Below, one piece after another: positions 34,949 through 42,578 of a stretch of 57,473 nt of DNA (positions are counted from its first letter, which is position 1; every line of letters begins with the position of its first letter). The position numbers were made by a program, and so were the translations under genes. The stretch spans positions 1-57,473 of the forward strand of contig NZ_JAIOAA010000025.1 in NCBI RefSeq assembly GCF_019890675.1, read 5' to 3'. The notes beneath the pieces were generated by a model. That model had not been told where the DNA came from and ran no database searches. It saw only the letters and a list, made by a program, of their open reading frames with translations. This stretch comes from Micromonospora sp. PLK6-60. GTDB taxonomy: Bacteria; Actinomycetota; Actinomycetes; Mycobacteriales; Micromonosporaceae.

Positions 34949-34955
34949 CCCGGTA

Positions 34956-34990
34956 CGCGGGGGCCGCCGGACGATCCGGCGGCCCCCGCG
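34956..34990 (+). terminator. perfect 15-bp hairpin after csbD
   Basis: CGCGGGGGCCGCCGG pairs with its complement around ACGAT, directly after the csbD stop. It has no T-tail, as is normal here. Confidence 0.72.
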
Positions 34991-35042
34991 TCGTGCCCGG
35001 TTGTGCCGCTGGCGCAGGCGGTGGGCCGGCTCGGCAACCCGA

Positions 35043-35134
35043 GATGCCGCAGGTCGGCCTTTGGGCGTCCCGGGAAGGCCCGACGTGCCGCAGATCGTCC
35101 CATCCGCGCCCGCCGTGCAAGCGCACGGCGGGCG
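35043..35134. repeat. structured intergenic element with two hairpins
   Basis: GTCGGCCTT (35053-35061) pairs with AAGGCCCGAC (35075-35084, one bulge); the flanks TGCCGCAGGTCG and TGCCGCAGATCG are direct repeats. A second, perfect 12-bp hairpin CGCCCGCCGTGC (35107-35118) pairs with 35123-35134 around AAGC. No gene is seen between csbD and ynfA. It may be a repeat family or an untranslated regulatory RNA of ynfA. Confidence 0.45.
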
Positions 35135-35178
35135 GCAGGCAGCGGCGGGGCCCGCGCGGGGGCGGTTAGGGTCGCGGC

Positions 35179-35514
35179 GTGACGGTGTTGCGTTCCCTGG
35201 TGTTGTTCGTGCTGGCCGCGCTGGCGGAGATCGGCGGTGCCTGGCTGGTCTGGCAGGGCTGGCGGGAGCACCGTGGCCTGTGGTGGATCGCCGGCGGGGT
35301 GCTGGCGTTGGGAGCGTACGGGTTCGTGGCGACGTTCCAGCCGGATCCGAACTTCGGCCGGATCCTGGCCGCGTACGGGGGTGTGTTCGTGGCGGGGTCG
35401 CTGGCCTGGGGGATGGTGGTGGACGGGTTCCGCCCGGACCGCTGGGACGTGACCGGCGCGTTGATCTGCCTGCTGGGCGTGGCGGTGATCATGTACGCGC
35501 CGCGGGCGAGCTGA
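35179..35514 (+). CDS. ynfA: YnfA/UPF0060 family membrane protein
   Basis: A 111-residue four-helix membrane protein: TVLRSLVLFVLAALAEIGGA, WLVWQGWREHRGLWW, GGVLALGAYGFVATFQPD, FGRILAAYGGVFVAGSLAWG, VDGFRPDRWDVTGALICLLG. This is the full UPF0060/YnfA signature. It resembles small multidrug resistance transporters and may act as a dimeric small-cation transporter, but function in actinobacteria is untested. GTG start; followed by a bidirectional terminator. Confidence 0.95.
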   Translation: MTVLRSLVLFVLAALAEIGGAWLVWQGWREHRGLWWIAGGVLALGAYGFVATFQPDPNFGRILAAYGGVFVAGSLAWGMVVDGFRPDRWDVTGALICLLGVAVIMYAPRAS

Positions 35515-35522
35515 CGACACGG

Positions 35523-35558
35523 CGGCGCCCCGCGACCGGGGCTGGTCGCGGGGCGCCG
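35523..35558. terminator. bidirectional hairpin terminator
   Basis: CGGCGCCCCGCGACC pairs perfectly (15 bp) with 35544-35558 around GGGGCT, between the convergent ynfA and kamA genes. Confidence 0.75.
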
Positions 35559-35571
35559 GTGGTGTCGCGGG

Positions 35572-36978
35572 TCAGTCGTCGCGGTGGGCGGTCCACCACT
35601 GCTGGCCGGCCTCGGGCAGGGTGTCGATCGGGTCGTAGTAGGCGTAGCGCTTGTCCAGCGCGGCCAGGTCGGCGGACTCGATCGAGGTGCGGTAGTTCTT
35701 GGTCCAGTAGGAGATGCCGCGGTCGCGGTCGTACTCGGTGAGCATGTGCACCCAGCGCTTGCCGACGAAGGGGACGTCGCAGACGATCCGCGGGGTGGCG
35801 TAGCCGGGCAGGTAGCCCATGATGTCGTGCTGGAGTTGCTGGGCGTGCCAGACCGGGACCCGCCAGTGCTCGGCGTTGGGGATCATGTCGCACATGTAGA
35901 AGTAGTACGGCAGGATGCCCGCCTCGCCCTGGAGGCCGAAGCAGAGGTCGAGCAGGTCCTCGCTGGTGGCGTTGACGCCGCGCATGAGCACGCCCTGGTT
36001 GCGCACGTCGCGTACGCCGACGTCGAGGGCGGTCTGGGCGGCCTTGGCGACCAGCGGGGTCAGCGACTGGGCGTGGTTGACGTGGGTGTGGATGGCCAGG
36101 TTGACGCCGCGGCGGGCGGCGGTGCGGGCGACCCGTTCCAGGCCCTCGACGACGTCGGGCTGGAGCCAGTGCTGGGGCAGGCCCATGAGGGCCTTGGTGG
36201 CGAGCCGGATGTCGCGGATGGTCTCGATGTCGAGCAGCCGCATCAGGTACGACTCGAGGTTCTTCCAGGGCACGTTGGCCACGTCGCCGCCGGAGACGAC
36301 CACGTCGCGGACGCCGGGGTGGGCCTTGAGGTAGGCGATGTGGGCGTCGTAGCGGTCGACCGGCTTGAGGGTGAGCTTGAGCTTGTCGACGGCGGGGGTG
36401 GAGTTGCCGACCAGGTCCATCCGGGTGCAGTGGCCGCAGTACTGCGGGCAGGTGGAGAGCAGTTCGGCGAGGACCTTGGTGGGGTAGCGGTGGGTGAGAC
36501 CCTCGGCGACCCACATGTCGTGCTCGTGCAGGCTGTCGCGGCTGGCGTAGGGGTGCGACGGCCAGTCGGTGCGCCGGTCGGAGGCGACGGGGATCATGTA
36601 GCGCCGGATGGGGTCGGCGAGCAGCGCCTCGGTGCTCATCGGCGCGAACGGCACCATGGTGTTGACCATCTGCGGTGGCACCAGCATGGACATGGTTGCC
36701 AGGGCCTTCTGGTCGGCCTCCAGGTCGGCGTAGAAGGTCTCGTCGACGGTGTCGCCGAGCACGGCGCGGAGCTGCTTGATGTTCTTGACGCAGTTGACGC
36801 GCTGCCACTGGGCGCTCTCCCACTGTTCGCGGGTGACGTGGCGCCAGCCGGGGAAGCGGGTCCAGTCAGGTTCGACCAGGGGGCTGCGGCGGTATTCGTA
36901 GGGCTGCCCGGCGGTCGGCGTGGCGACCGGGGAGTGGCGGGGTTGAGGGATGGTCTCAACCGGTTGGGTCTGGGTCAC
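35572..36978 (-). CDS. kamA: KamA-type radical-SAM lysine 2,3-aminomutase
   Basis: A 468-residue radical-SAM, PLP-dependent aminomutase. The [4Fe-4S] motif is CPQYCGHC (Cys177, Cys181, Cys184). The Asp pair that holds the lysine epsilon-amino group in the clostridial enzyme is retained with the same 37-residue spacing: Asp364 in YYFYMCDMIPNAEHWR and Asp401 in IVCDVPFVGKR, with the probable PLP-binding Lys407 just after. This supports L-lysine (or a close analogue) as substrate and L-beta-lysine as product. The first 40 residues are Pro/Thr-rich and probably disordered. GTG start after GAGGAGGGGCC. Divergent from the kdd operon across 145 bp. EpmB-type modification of EF-P is unlikely given the neighbours. 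Confidence 0.92.
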   Translation of the reverse strand: MTQTQPVETIPQPRHSPVATPTAGQPYEYRRSPLVEPDWTRFPGWRHVTREQWESAQWQRVNCVKNIKQLRAVLGDTVDETFYADLEADQKALATMSMLVPPQMVNTMVPFAPMSTEALLADPIRRYMIPVASDRRTDWPSHPYASRDSLHEHDMWVAEGLTHRYPTKVLAELLSTCPQYCGHCTRMDLVGNSTPAVDKLKLTLKPVDRYDAHIAYLKAHPGVRDVVVSGGDVANVPWKNLESYLMRLLDIETIRDIRLATKALMGLPQHWLQPDVVEGLERVARTAARRGVNLAIHTHVNHAQSLTPLVAKAAQTALDVGVRDVRNQGVLMRGVNATSEDLLDLCFGLQGEAGILPYYFYMCDMIPNAEHWRVPVWHAQQLQHDIMGYLPGYATPRIVCDVPFVGKRWVHMLTEYDRDRGISYWTKNYRTSIESADLAALDKRYAYYDPIDTLPEAGQQWWTAHRDD

Positions 36979-37123
36979 GGCCCCTCCTCGGTGGTGGCTC
37001 GACTCGATCAGCGGCCCCGAAGGCTACTGGAAAATATCCGGTGAAGAAATTAGTCTGCCGTAAGTTTTCCCGCGATGCGAGTCCTGACCGGGGCTTCGAG
37101 CGGCTGAACAGGGGGAGGTCGGC
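36979..37123. promoter_or_regulatory. divergent promoter region of kamA and the kdd operon
   Basis: The only regulatory gap for both units of the lysine cluster. It contains an AT-rich core unlike its surroundings (CTACTGGAAAATATCC at 37023-37038, AAGAAATTAGTC, GTAAGTTTTCCC) and an inverted repeat GGAAAA (37028-37033) with TTTTCC (37064-37069). This could bind a shared regulator such as the Lrp/AsnC protein at 31557. A ribosome site GGGGGAGG precedes the kdd GTG. Confidence 0.55.
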
Positions 37124-38185
37124 GTGACGTCACCGGTGGGACTGCACCGCGTCGTGGAACCGTCGGGGGTGCTGCCGCAGGCGGCGTGGCGGCTGGACGC
37201 CGACCCCCGGATCGCCCCGAACGAGGTGCGGATCCGGGTGGAACGGCTGAATCTGGACGCGGCGAGCTTCCGGCAGCTGTCGGAGAAGCACGGCGGCGAC
37301 GGGGAGAAGGTCCGCGCCGAGGTGCTGGAGATCATCTCCACCCGGGGCAAGATGCAGAACCCGGTGACCGGGTCCGGCGGCATGCTGATCGGCACCGTGG
37401 AGGAGGCGGGGCGGCGGTCCCCGCTGGGGCTGCGCCCCGGCGACCGGGTGGCGACGCTGGTGTCGCTGACCCTGACCCCGCTGACCGTCACCGACGGGCT
37501 GGCCCGCTGGGACGGGCGCAGCGAGCAGGTGCCGTGCGACGGGTACGCCATCCTGTTCGCCCGGTCCATCGCCGCGGTGCTGCCGGCGGACCTTCACCCG
37601 GAGCTGTCCCTCGCGGTGCTGGACGTGTGCGGGGCGCCGGCGTTGACGGCGCGGGTGGTGGCCGAGCAGGTGGCGCGGCGGGACCGCGACGGTGACCCGC
37701 GCCCGGTGGGCGTGGCGGTGATCGGTGGGGCCGGCAAGAGCGGGTCGCTGTCGCTGGCCGCGGCGCGGCGGGCGGGCGCGGGCCGTACGGTCGGGGTGGT
37801 GCCGGTGGCCGCGGAGCGCGACGCGCTGCTCGCGGCGGGCCTGGCCGACCAGGTCGCGTTGGCCGACGCCCGGGATCCGGTGGCGTTGTCGACGGCGGTG
37901 ACCAGCGCGTTGGGCGCGCCGGCGGACGTGACCGTGGTGTGCGTGGACGTGCCGGGCTGCGAGCACGGGGCGGTGCTGGCCACGGCGGACGGCGGCACGG
38001 TGGTGTTCTTCTCGATGGCGACGAGTTTCGCGGCGGCGGCGTTGGGCGCGGAGGGTCTGGCGGCGGACGTGACGATGCTGGTGGGCAACGGGTACGTGCC
38101 GGGTCACGCGGAGCTGGCGTTGGCGCTGCTGCGGTCGGAGCCGGGGGTCCGTGCGCTGTTCGAGTCCCGGTTGGCGGCAGACTGA
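37124..38185 (+). CDS. kdd: L-erythro-3,5-diaminohexanoate dehydrogenase
   Basis: A 353-residue enzyme matching Kdd of the lysine fermentation pathway: GLHRVVEPSGVLPQAAWRLD at the start, then NPVTGSGGMLIGTVEEAG, LTLTPLTVTDG, the NAD(H) phosphate-binding motif VAVIGGAGKSGSLSL, and GNGYVPGHAELALALLR near the end. It oxidises 3,5-diaminohexanoate to 3-keto-5-aminohexanoate with NAD+ in the cytoplasm. This reaction follows KamDE directly, and both genes are in the same operon. Full length for the family (about 340-350). GTG start; the amidohydrolase gene begins 4 bp downstream. Confidence 0.92.
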   Translation: MTSPVGLHRVVEPSGVLPQAAWRLDADPRIAPNEVRIRVERLNLDAASFRQLSEKHGGDGEKVRAEVLEIISTRGKMQNPVTGSGGMLIGTVEEAGRRSPLGLRPGDRVATLVSLTLTPLTVTDGLARWDGRSEQVPCDGYAILFARSIAAVLPADLHPELSLAVLDVCGAPALTARVVAEQVARRDRDGDPRPVGVAVIGGAGKSGSLSLAAARRAGAGRTVGVVPVAAERDALLAAGLADQVALADARDPVALSTAVTSALGAPADVTVVCVDVPGCEHGAVLATADGGTVVFFSMATSFAAAALGAEGLAADVTMLVGNGYVPGHAELALALLRSEPGVRALFESRLAAD

Positions 38186-38189
38186 GGCC

Positions 38190-39761
38190 ATGACGAACCC
38201 CTCGACCTTGTACCGCGGCGGAGTGCTGCACTGTCCGGCGGATCCGAGCGCGACGGCGTTGCTGGTGCGCGACGGCCGGATCGCCTGGTTGGGTGCCGGC
38301 GCGGACGCGCCGGCCGCCGACCGGGTGGTGGAGCTGGACGGGGCGCTGGTGACGCCGGCGTTCGTGGACGCGCACGTGCACGCCACGGACACCGGTCTGG
38401 TGTTGTCGGGGCTGGACCTGTCGGGGGTGCGGTCGGCGGGGGAGTTGCTGGCGGCGGTGTCGGCGTTCGCCGGGCGGCTGCCGGCCGACGCGGTGGTGCT
38501 GGGGCACGGCTGGGACGAGTCGGGCTGGTCGGATCGGGCGTTGCCGGACGCGGACGCGCTGGACCGGGCGGCGGCTGGCCGGCGGGTGTACCTGTCGCAG
38601 GCGTCGATCCACTCGGCGTTGGTGTCGCGGGCGTTGCTGGCGGCGTGTCCGGAGGCGGCGGCCGCGCCCGGTTTCGACGCGTCGGGGTGGTTGCGGCGCG
38701 ACGCGCACCATGTGGTGCGGGCGGCGGCGCAGGGGTCGGTGACGCGGGCGCAGCGGGTGGCGGCGCAGCGGGTGGCGCTGGCGCACGCGGCGTCGTTGGG
38801 GATCGCGGCGGTGCACGAGTGCGGTGGGCCGGACATCTCGGACGAGGAGGATTTCACCGGCCTGTTGGGGATCTCCGGGGACGGGGTGCCCGAGGTGTAC
38901 GGGTACTGGGGTGAGTTGCTCGGTGCGGCGCGGGCGCGGGAGTTGGGCGCGGTGGGTGCCGGTGGTGACCTGTTCGCCGACGGGGCGTTGGGGTCGCGGA
39001 CGGCGCACGTGTCGGCGGCGTACCTGGACGGTGAGCCGGGTGGGTGCGGGCACGGGTACCTGAGCGCCGAGCAGGTGCGTGACCATCTGTTGGACTGTGC
39101 GGCGCACGGCATGCAGGGTGGTTTCCACGCGATCGGGGACGCGGCGATCTCGACGGTGCTGGCGGGGTTCGCGGGGGCGGCGGAGAAGCTGGGTGTGGAT
39201 CGGCTGCGGGCGGCCCGACACCGCATCGAGCACGCGGAGATCATGAACAAGCGGTTGATCGCCGGGTTCGTGGAGTACGGGATCGTGGCGTCGATGCAGC
39301 CGGCGTTCGACCGGTTGTGGGGTGGCGCGGGCCGGATGTACGAGTCGCGGCTGGGGTTGTCCCGGTCGTGGGAGTCGAACCCGATGGGTGCGATGCACTC
39401 GGTGGGGGTGGCGTTGGCGTTCGGGTCGGATTCGCCGGTGACGCCGCTGGACCCGTGGGGTTCGGTGCGGGCGGCGGCGGCGCATCACAATCCGGCGCAG
39501 CGGATGGGGGTGCGGTCGGCGTTCGCCGCGCACACCCGGGGCGGGTGGCGGGCGGTGCACCTGGACGCGGAGGGGGTCATCGCGTTGGGTGCGCCGGCGA
39601 CGTTCGCGGTGTGGTCGACGCCGGCCGGGGTGGAGCGGGGTTTGCCGGTGCTGTTGGCCGAGGATCCGGAGTTGCGGGGCGCGGACGATCCGACGCCGTT
39701 GCCGGTGTGCCGGGCGACGGTGCTGCGCGGTGAGGTCATTTATGAGGAAGGCGTTTCGTGA
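38190..39761 (+). CDS. YtcJ-type amidohydrolase within the lysine operon
   Basis: A 523-residue metal-dependent amidohydrolase. The metal motif HxH is in AFVDAHVHATDTG; other motifs are GHGWDESGW, DGALGSRTAHVSAAYLDGEP, GFHAIGDAAIS, HRIEHAEIMNKRLIAGF, VASMQPAFDRLWGGAGRMYE and FGSDSPVTPLDPWGSVRAAA with GVIALGAPATFAVW near the end. YtcJ-like enzymes hydrolyse N-acyl amino acids, formamides or similar compounds. It lies 4 bp after kdd and overlaps kamD (GTGA), so it belongs to the pathway, although classical lysine fermentation has no such step. Possible roles are release of lysine or an amino acid from an N-acyl precursor, or ring opening of a cyclised intermediate. TTG and GTG codons are more common here than in neighbouring genes. 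Confidence 0.88.
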   Translation: MTNPSTLYRGGVLHCPADPSATALLVRDGRIAWLGAGADAPAADRVVELDGALVTPAFVDAHVHATDTGLVLSGLDLSGVRSAGELLAAVSAFAGRLPADAVVLGHGWDESGWSDRALPDADALDRAAAGRRVYLSQASIHSALVSRALLAACPEAAAAPGFDASGWLRRDAHHVVRAAAQGSVTRAQRVAAQRVALAHAASLGIAAVHECGGPDISDEEDFTGLLGISGDGVPEVYGYWGELLGAARARELGAVGAGGDLFADGALGSRTAHVSAAYLDGEPGGCGHGYLSAEQVRDHLLDCAAHGMQGGFHAIGDAAISTVLAGFAGAAEKLGVDRLRAARHRIEHAEIMNKRLIAGFVEYGIVASMQPAFDRLWGGAGRMYESRLGLSRSWESNPMGAMHSVGVALAFGSDSPVTPLDPWGSVRAAAAHHNPAQRMGVRSAFAAHTRGGWRAVHLDAEGVIALGAPATFAVWSTPAGVERGLPVLLAEDPELRGADDPTPLPVCRATVLRGEVIYEEGVS

Positions 39762-41317
39762 GCGGGAAGCTTGACCTGGATCCGGTGCTGGTGGCACGGG
39801 CGCGGGAGTTGGCGCGGCGGGCCGGCCGGCCGGTGGTGGAGTTGGCGCGCAGCCACACCACGGTGTCGGTGGAGCGGGCGGTGCTGCGGTTGGCCGGGGT
39901 GTCCGGTGCGGACCCGGACGGTATTCCGTGGGTGAACCGGCTGGTGGACGCGGTGGTGGCGGACGTCGGGTTGGGGCACGGGGTGGCCGCGCCGGTGTTC
40001 GACGCGCTGGCCCGGGAGGGCATCGCGGATGTGACGTTGCTGGCGCAGAAGGCCGCGGCGGGGTCGGTGCGGTTCCAGCAGCCGGCCGGGAAGGCCGCCA
40101 CGGCCGCGCGGAAGGCGGCCCGTAGGGCGGTGGCGGCGGGGGTCCGGCAGGTCGACCGGCGCCGGGCCGAGCGGGACCGGCTGGTGAAGCGGTACGGGGA
40201 TCCGAAGCAGCGGCCGTGGATCTATCTGATCGTGGCGACCGGGGACATCTACGAGGACATCCCGCAGGCGCAGGCGGCGGCGCGGGCCGGCGCGGACGTG
40301 ATCGCGGTGATCCGGTCGACGGGGCAGTCGCTGCTGGACTACGTGCCGGAGGGGGCGACCCGGGAGGGTTTCGCCGGGACGTACGCGACGCAGGAGAACT
40401 TCCGGCTGATGCGGGCGGCGTTGGACTCCTCGTCGAAGGAGTTGGGCCGGTACGTGCGGTTGACGAACTACGCGTCGGGGCTGTGCATGCCGGAGATGGC
40501 GACCCTGGCGGGTCTGGAGCGTCTGGACATGATGCTCAACGACTCGATGTACGGGATTCTGTTCCGCGACATCAACCCGATCCGTACGTTCGTGGACCAG
40601 CGGTTCTCGCGGCAGGTGCACGCGCGGGCGGGGATCATCATCAACACCGGTGAGGACAACTACCTGACCACCGCCGACGCGGTGGACGAGGCGCACACGG
40701 TGACGGTGTCGCAGCTGCTCAACGAGTACTTCGCGCACGAGGCGGGGTTGACCGACGAGCTGTTGGGGTTGGGGCACGCGTTCGAGATCAACCCAGATGT
40801 GCCGGAGTCGTTCCGGTTGGAGTTGGCGCACGCGCTGTTGGCGCGGGAGTTGTTCCCGGACGCGCCGTTGAAGTGGATGCCGCCGACGAAGCACATGACC
40901 GGGGACGTGTTCCGGGGCAACCTGCTCGACGGGTTCTTCAACCTGGTGGGCACGATGACCGGGCAGGGGATCCTGCTGGTGGGGATGATGACGGAGGCGG
41001 TGGTGACGCCGTGGCTGTCGGACCGGGACATCGCCCTGCAGAACGTCCGCTACGTGCTGGGCGCGGCCGGTGGGTTGCACGAGGACTTCGTGCCGGCGCC
41101 GGGCGGGTTCATCCAGCAGCGCGCCAACCGGGTCCTCGGTGAGGCGGTCGACCTCCTCGAACGCATCGGGGAGCAGTCGCTGCTGACCGCGATCGCGGAG
41201 GGCACCTTCGGGATCATGAAGCGGCCCGCGGACCGGGGCAAGGGCCTCGACGGGGTCGCGGCGCACGAGGACGACTACTACAACCCGGCCACCGAGATCC
41301 TGGAGGCGGCGGCATGA
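39758..41317 (+). CDS. kamD: D-lysine 5,6-aminomutase alpha subunit
   Basis: A 519-residue subunit, about the length of clostridial KamD (516). It shows the TIM-barrel and PLP-partner segments: RPWIYLIVATGDIYEDIPQA, AGADVIAVIRSTGQSLLDYV, GFAGTYATQENFRLMRAAL, GRYVRLTNYASGLCMPEMAT, MLNDSMYGILFRDINPIRTF, HARAGIIINTGEDNYLTTAD, PEAPLKWMPPTKHMTGDVF-like PDAPLKWMPPTKHMTGDV, and SGYVAGAA-like YVLGAAGGLHEDFVPAPG. With KamE it forms the B12- and PLP-dependent enzyme that moves the terminal amino group of beta-lysine (or D-lysine) inward, giving 3,5-diaminohexanoate. The GTG start overlaps the upstream stop; the end overlaps kamE. Confidence 0.95.
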   Translation: MSGKLDLDPVLVARARELARRAGRPVVELARSHTTVSVERAVLRLAGVSGADPDGIPWVNRLVDAVVADVGLGHGVAAPVFDALAREGIADVTLLAQKAAAGSVRFQQPAGKAATAARKAARRAVAAGVRQVDRRRAERDRLVKRYGDPKQRPWIYLIVATGDIYEDIPQAQAAARAGADVIAVIRSTGQSLLDYVPEGATREGFAGTYATQENFRLMRAALDSSSKELGRYVRLTNYASGLCMPEMATLAGLERLDMMLNDSMYGILFRDINPIRTFVDQRFSRQVHARAGIIINTGEDNYLTTADAVDEAHTVTVSQLLNEYFAHEAGLTDELLGLGHAFEINPDVPESFRLELAHALLARELFPDAPLKWMPPTKHMTGDVFRGNLLDGFFNLVGTMTGQGILLVGMMTEAVVTPWLSDRDIALQNVRYVLGAAGGLHEDFVPAPGGFIQQRANRVLGEAVDLLERIGEQSLLTAIAEGTFGIMKRPADRGKGLDGVAAHEDDYYNPATEILEAAA

Positions 41318-42075
41318 CCGCGGCGGCGGAGAAGACGATCGTGCGGCCGTACGGGGACACCACCGGTGACGGCATGGTGCAGGTGTCGTTCACCCTGCCG
41401 GTGCCGCACGACAAGCGGGCCGAGGGCGCGGCGATCCAGCTGGCCAACAAGATGGGCATCGACCCGGCGATGCTGGTGCACGCCAAGCCGATGGGCGACG
41501 GGTTCACCTTCTTCGTGGTGTACGGGCGGGTGAACCATCTGGTGGACCTGGCGGCGGTGCAGGTGGTGGAACGCGACTTTCCGCTGCTGTCGGCCAAGGA
41601 GGTCAACGCGGTGGTGAAGCAGCGGTTGCGGCGCAAGCTGTCGGTGGTGGGGGCGTGCATCGGCACCGACGCGCACACCGTGGGCATCGACGCGATCCTC
41701 AACGTCAAGGGCATCGCCGGGGAGAAGGGCCTGGAGTACTACCGGGAGTTGAAGGTCACCAACCTGGGTGCGCAGGTCAGCGTGCCGGAGCTGGTGGAGG
41801 CGGCCCGGGTGGAGAAGGCCGACGCGGTGCTGGTGTCGCAGGTGGTGACGCAGCGCGACGCGCACCTGCACAACACCCGGGAGATGTCGGCGGCGTTCCG
41901 GGAGGCGATGCCGGCCGGGAAGCGGCCGCTGCTGATCGTCGGGGGTCCCCGGTTCGACGAGACGATGACCGGTGAGTTGGGGGTGGACCGGATCTTCGGT
42001 CGGGGCACCACCCCGGGTGAGGTGGCCAGCTACCTGGTCCACGCGTTGGTCACGAGCAGGAAGGCGGCCGCATGA
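41314..42075 (+). CDS. kamE: D-lysine 5,6-aminomutase beta subunit
   Basis: A 253-residue subunit that binds both cofactors. The adenosylcobalamin motif DxHxxG is DAHTVG with His121 as the cobalt ligand. Lys132 in DAILNVKGIAGEKGLEYY is 11 residues after that His, exactly where the clostridial enzyme has its PLP Schiff-base Lys144. Other motifs: GADAVLVSQVVTQRDAH-like KADAVLVSQVVTQRDAHLHN and LLIVGGPRFDETMTGELGVD. All key residues are intact, so the enzyme should be active if AdoCbl is available. ATGA overlaps on both sides couple it to kamD and kal. Confidence 0.96.
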   Translation: MTAAAEKTIVRPYGDTTGDGMVQVSFTLPVPHDKRAEGAAIQLANKMGIDPAMLVHAKPMGDGFTFFVVYGRVNHLVDLAAVQVVERDFPLLSAKEVNAVVKQRLRRKLSVVGACIGTDAHTVGIDAILNVKGIAGEKGLEYYRELKVTNLGAQVSVPELVEAARVEKADAVLVSQVVTQRDAHLHNTREMSAAFREAMPAGKRPLLIVGGPRFDETMTGELGVDRIFGRGTTPGEVASYLVHALVTSRKAAA

Positions 42076-42464
42076 GCGACGCACGGGTGGGTTTGACGGT
42101 CGTCCACCGCCGGTATGTGCCGTACTCCCACGCCCACTACGCGGGGAACCTGGTGGACGGGGCGTACGCGCTGGGGTTGTTCGGGGATGTGGCGACGGAG
42201 GTGTGCATCCGCACCGACGGCGACGAGGGGTTGTTCGCCTCGTATTCGGATGTGCAGTTCCGGGCGCCGATGAAGGCCGGTGATGTGCTGGAGGTGACGG
42301 CGACGGTGACCCGGGTGGGCACCCGCAGCCGCACCATCGACTTCGCCGCGACGGTGGTGTGTCGGGGCCGGCCCGACAGGGGTGAGTCGGCGGCGGAGGT
42401 GCTGGCCGAGCCGGTGGTGGCGGTCACCGCGACCGGCACCGTGGTCGTCCCCGCGGCTTCGTGA
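42072..42464 (+). CDS. kal: 3-aminobutyryl-CoA ammonia-lyase
   Basis: A 130-residue hotdog-fold enzyme closely matching Kal of lysine fermenters: YVPYSHAHYAGNLVDGAYAL, LFGDVATEVCIRTDGDEGLF, ASYSDVQFRAPMKAGDVLEV, SRTIDFAATVVCRGRPDRG, and EVLAEPVVAVTATGTVVVP. It removes ammonia from 3-aminobutyryl-CoA to give crotonyl-CoA. In the known pathway its substrate comes from Kce, which is not in this cluster. ATG start overlapping kamE. The stop codon opens a 38-bp direct repeat. Confidence 0.92.
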   Translation: MSDARVGLTVVHRRYVPYSHAHYAGNLVDGAYALGLFGDVATEVCIRTDGDEGLFASYSDVQFRAPMKAGDVLEVTATVTRVGTRSRTIDFAATVVCRGRPDRGESAAEVLAEPVVAVTATGTVVVPAAS

Positions 42465-42560
42465 GCGCGAGGAGCGGGCCGGGTCCGCGTGCCCCGCGGT
42501 CGCGAACAGAGGACGGCTCCCCGTGAGCGCGAGGAGCGGGCCGGGTCCGCAGGCCCCGCG
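42461..42560 (+). repeat. two near-identical 38-bp direct repeats between kal and the mutL-like gene
   Basis: Copies at 42461-42498 and 42523-42560 differ at 2 of 38 positions. Each opens with GTGAGCGCGAGGAGCGGGCC and includes GCCCCGCG. The first copy contains the kal stop (TGA). The repeat unit is 62 bp. This looks like a duplication at a gene end, leaving a frame that can be read into the mutL-like gene. Confidence 0.8.
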
Positions 42561-42578
42561 CACGAAGGACGGATCTGC

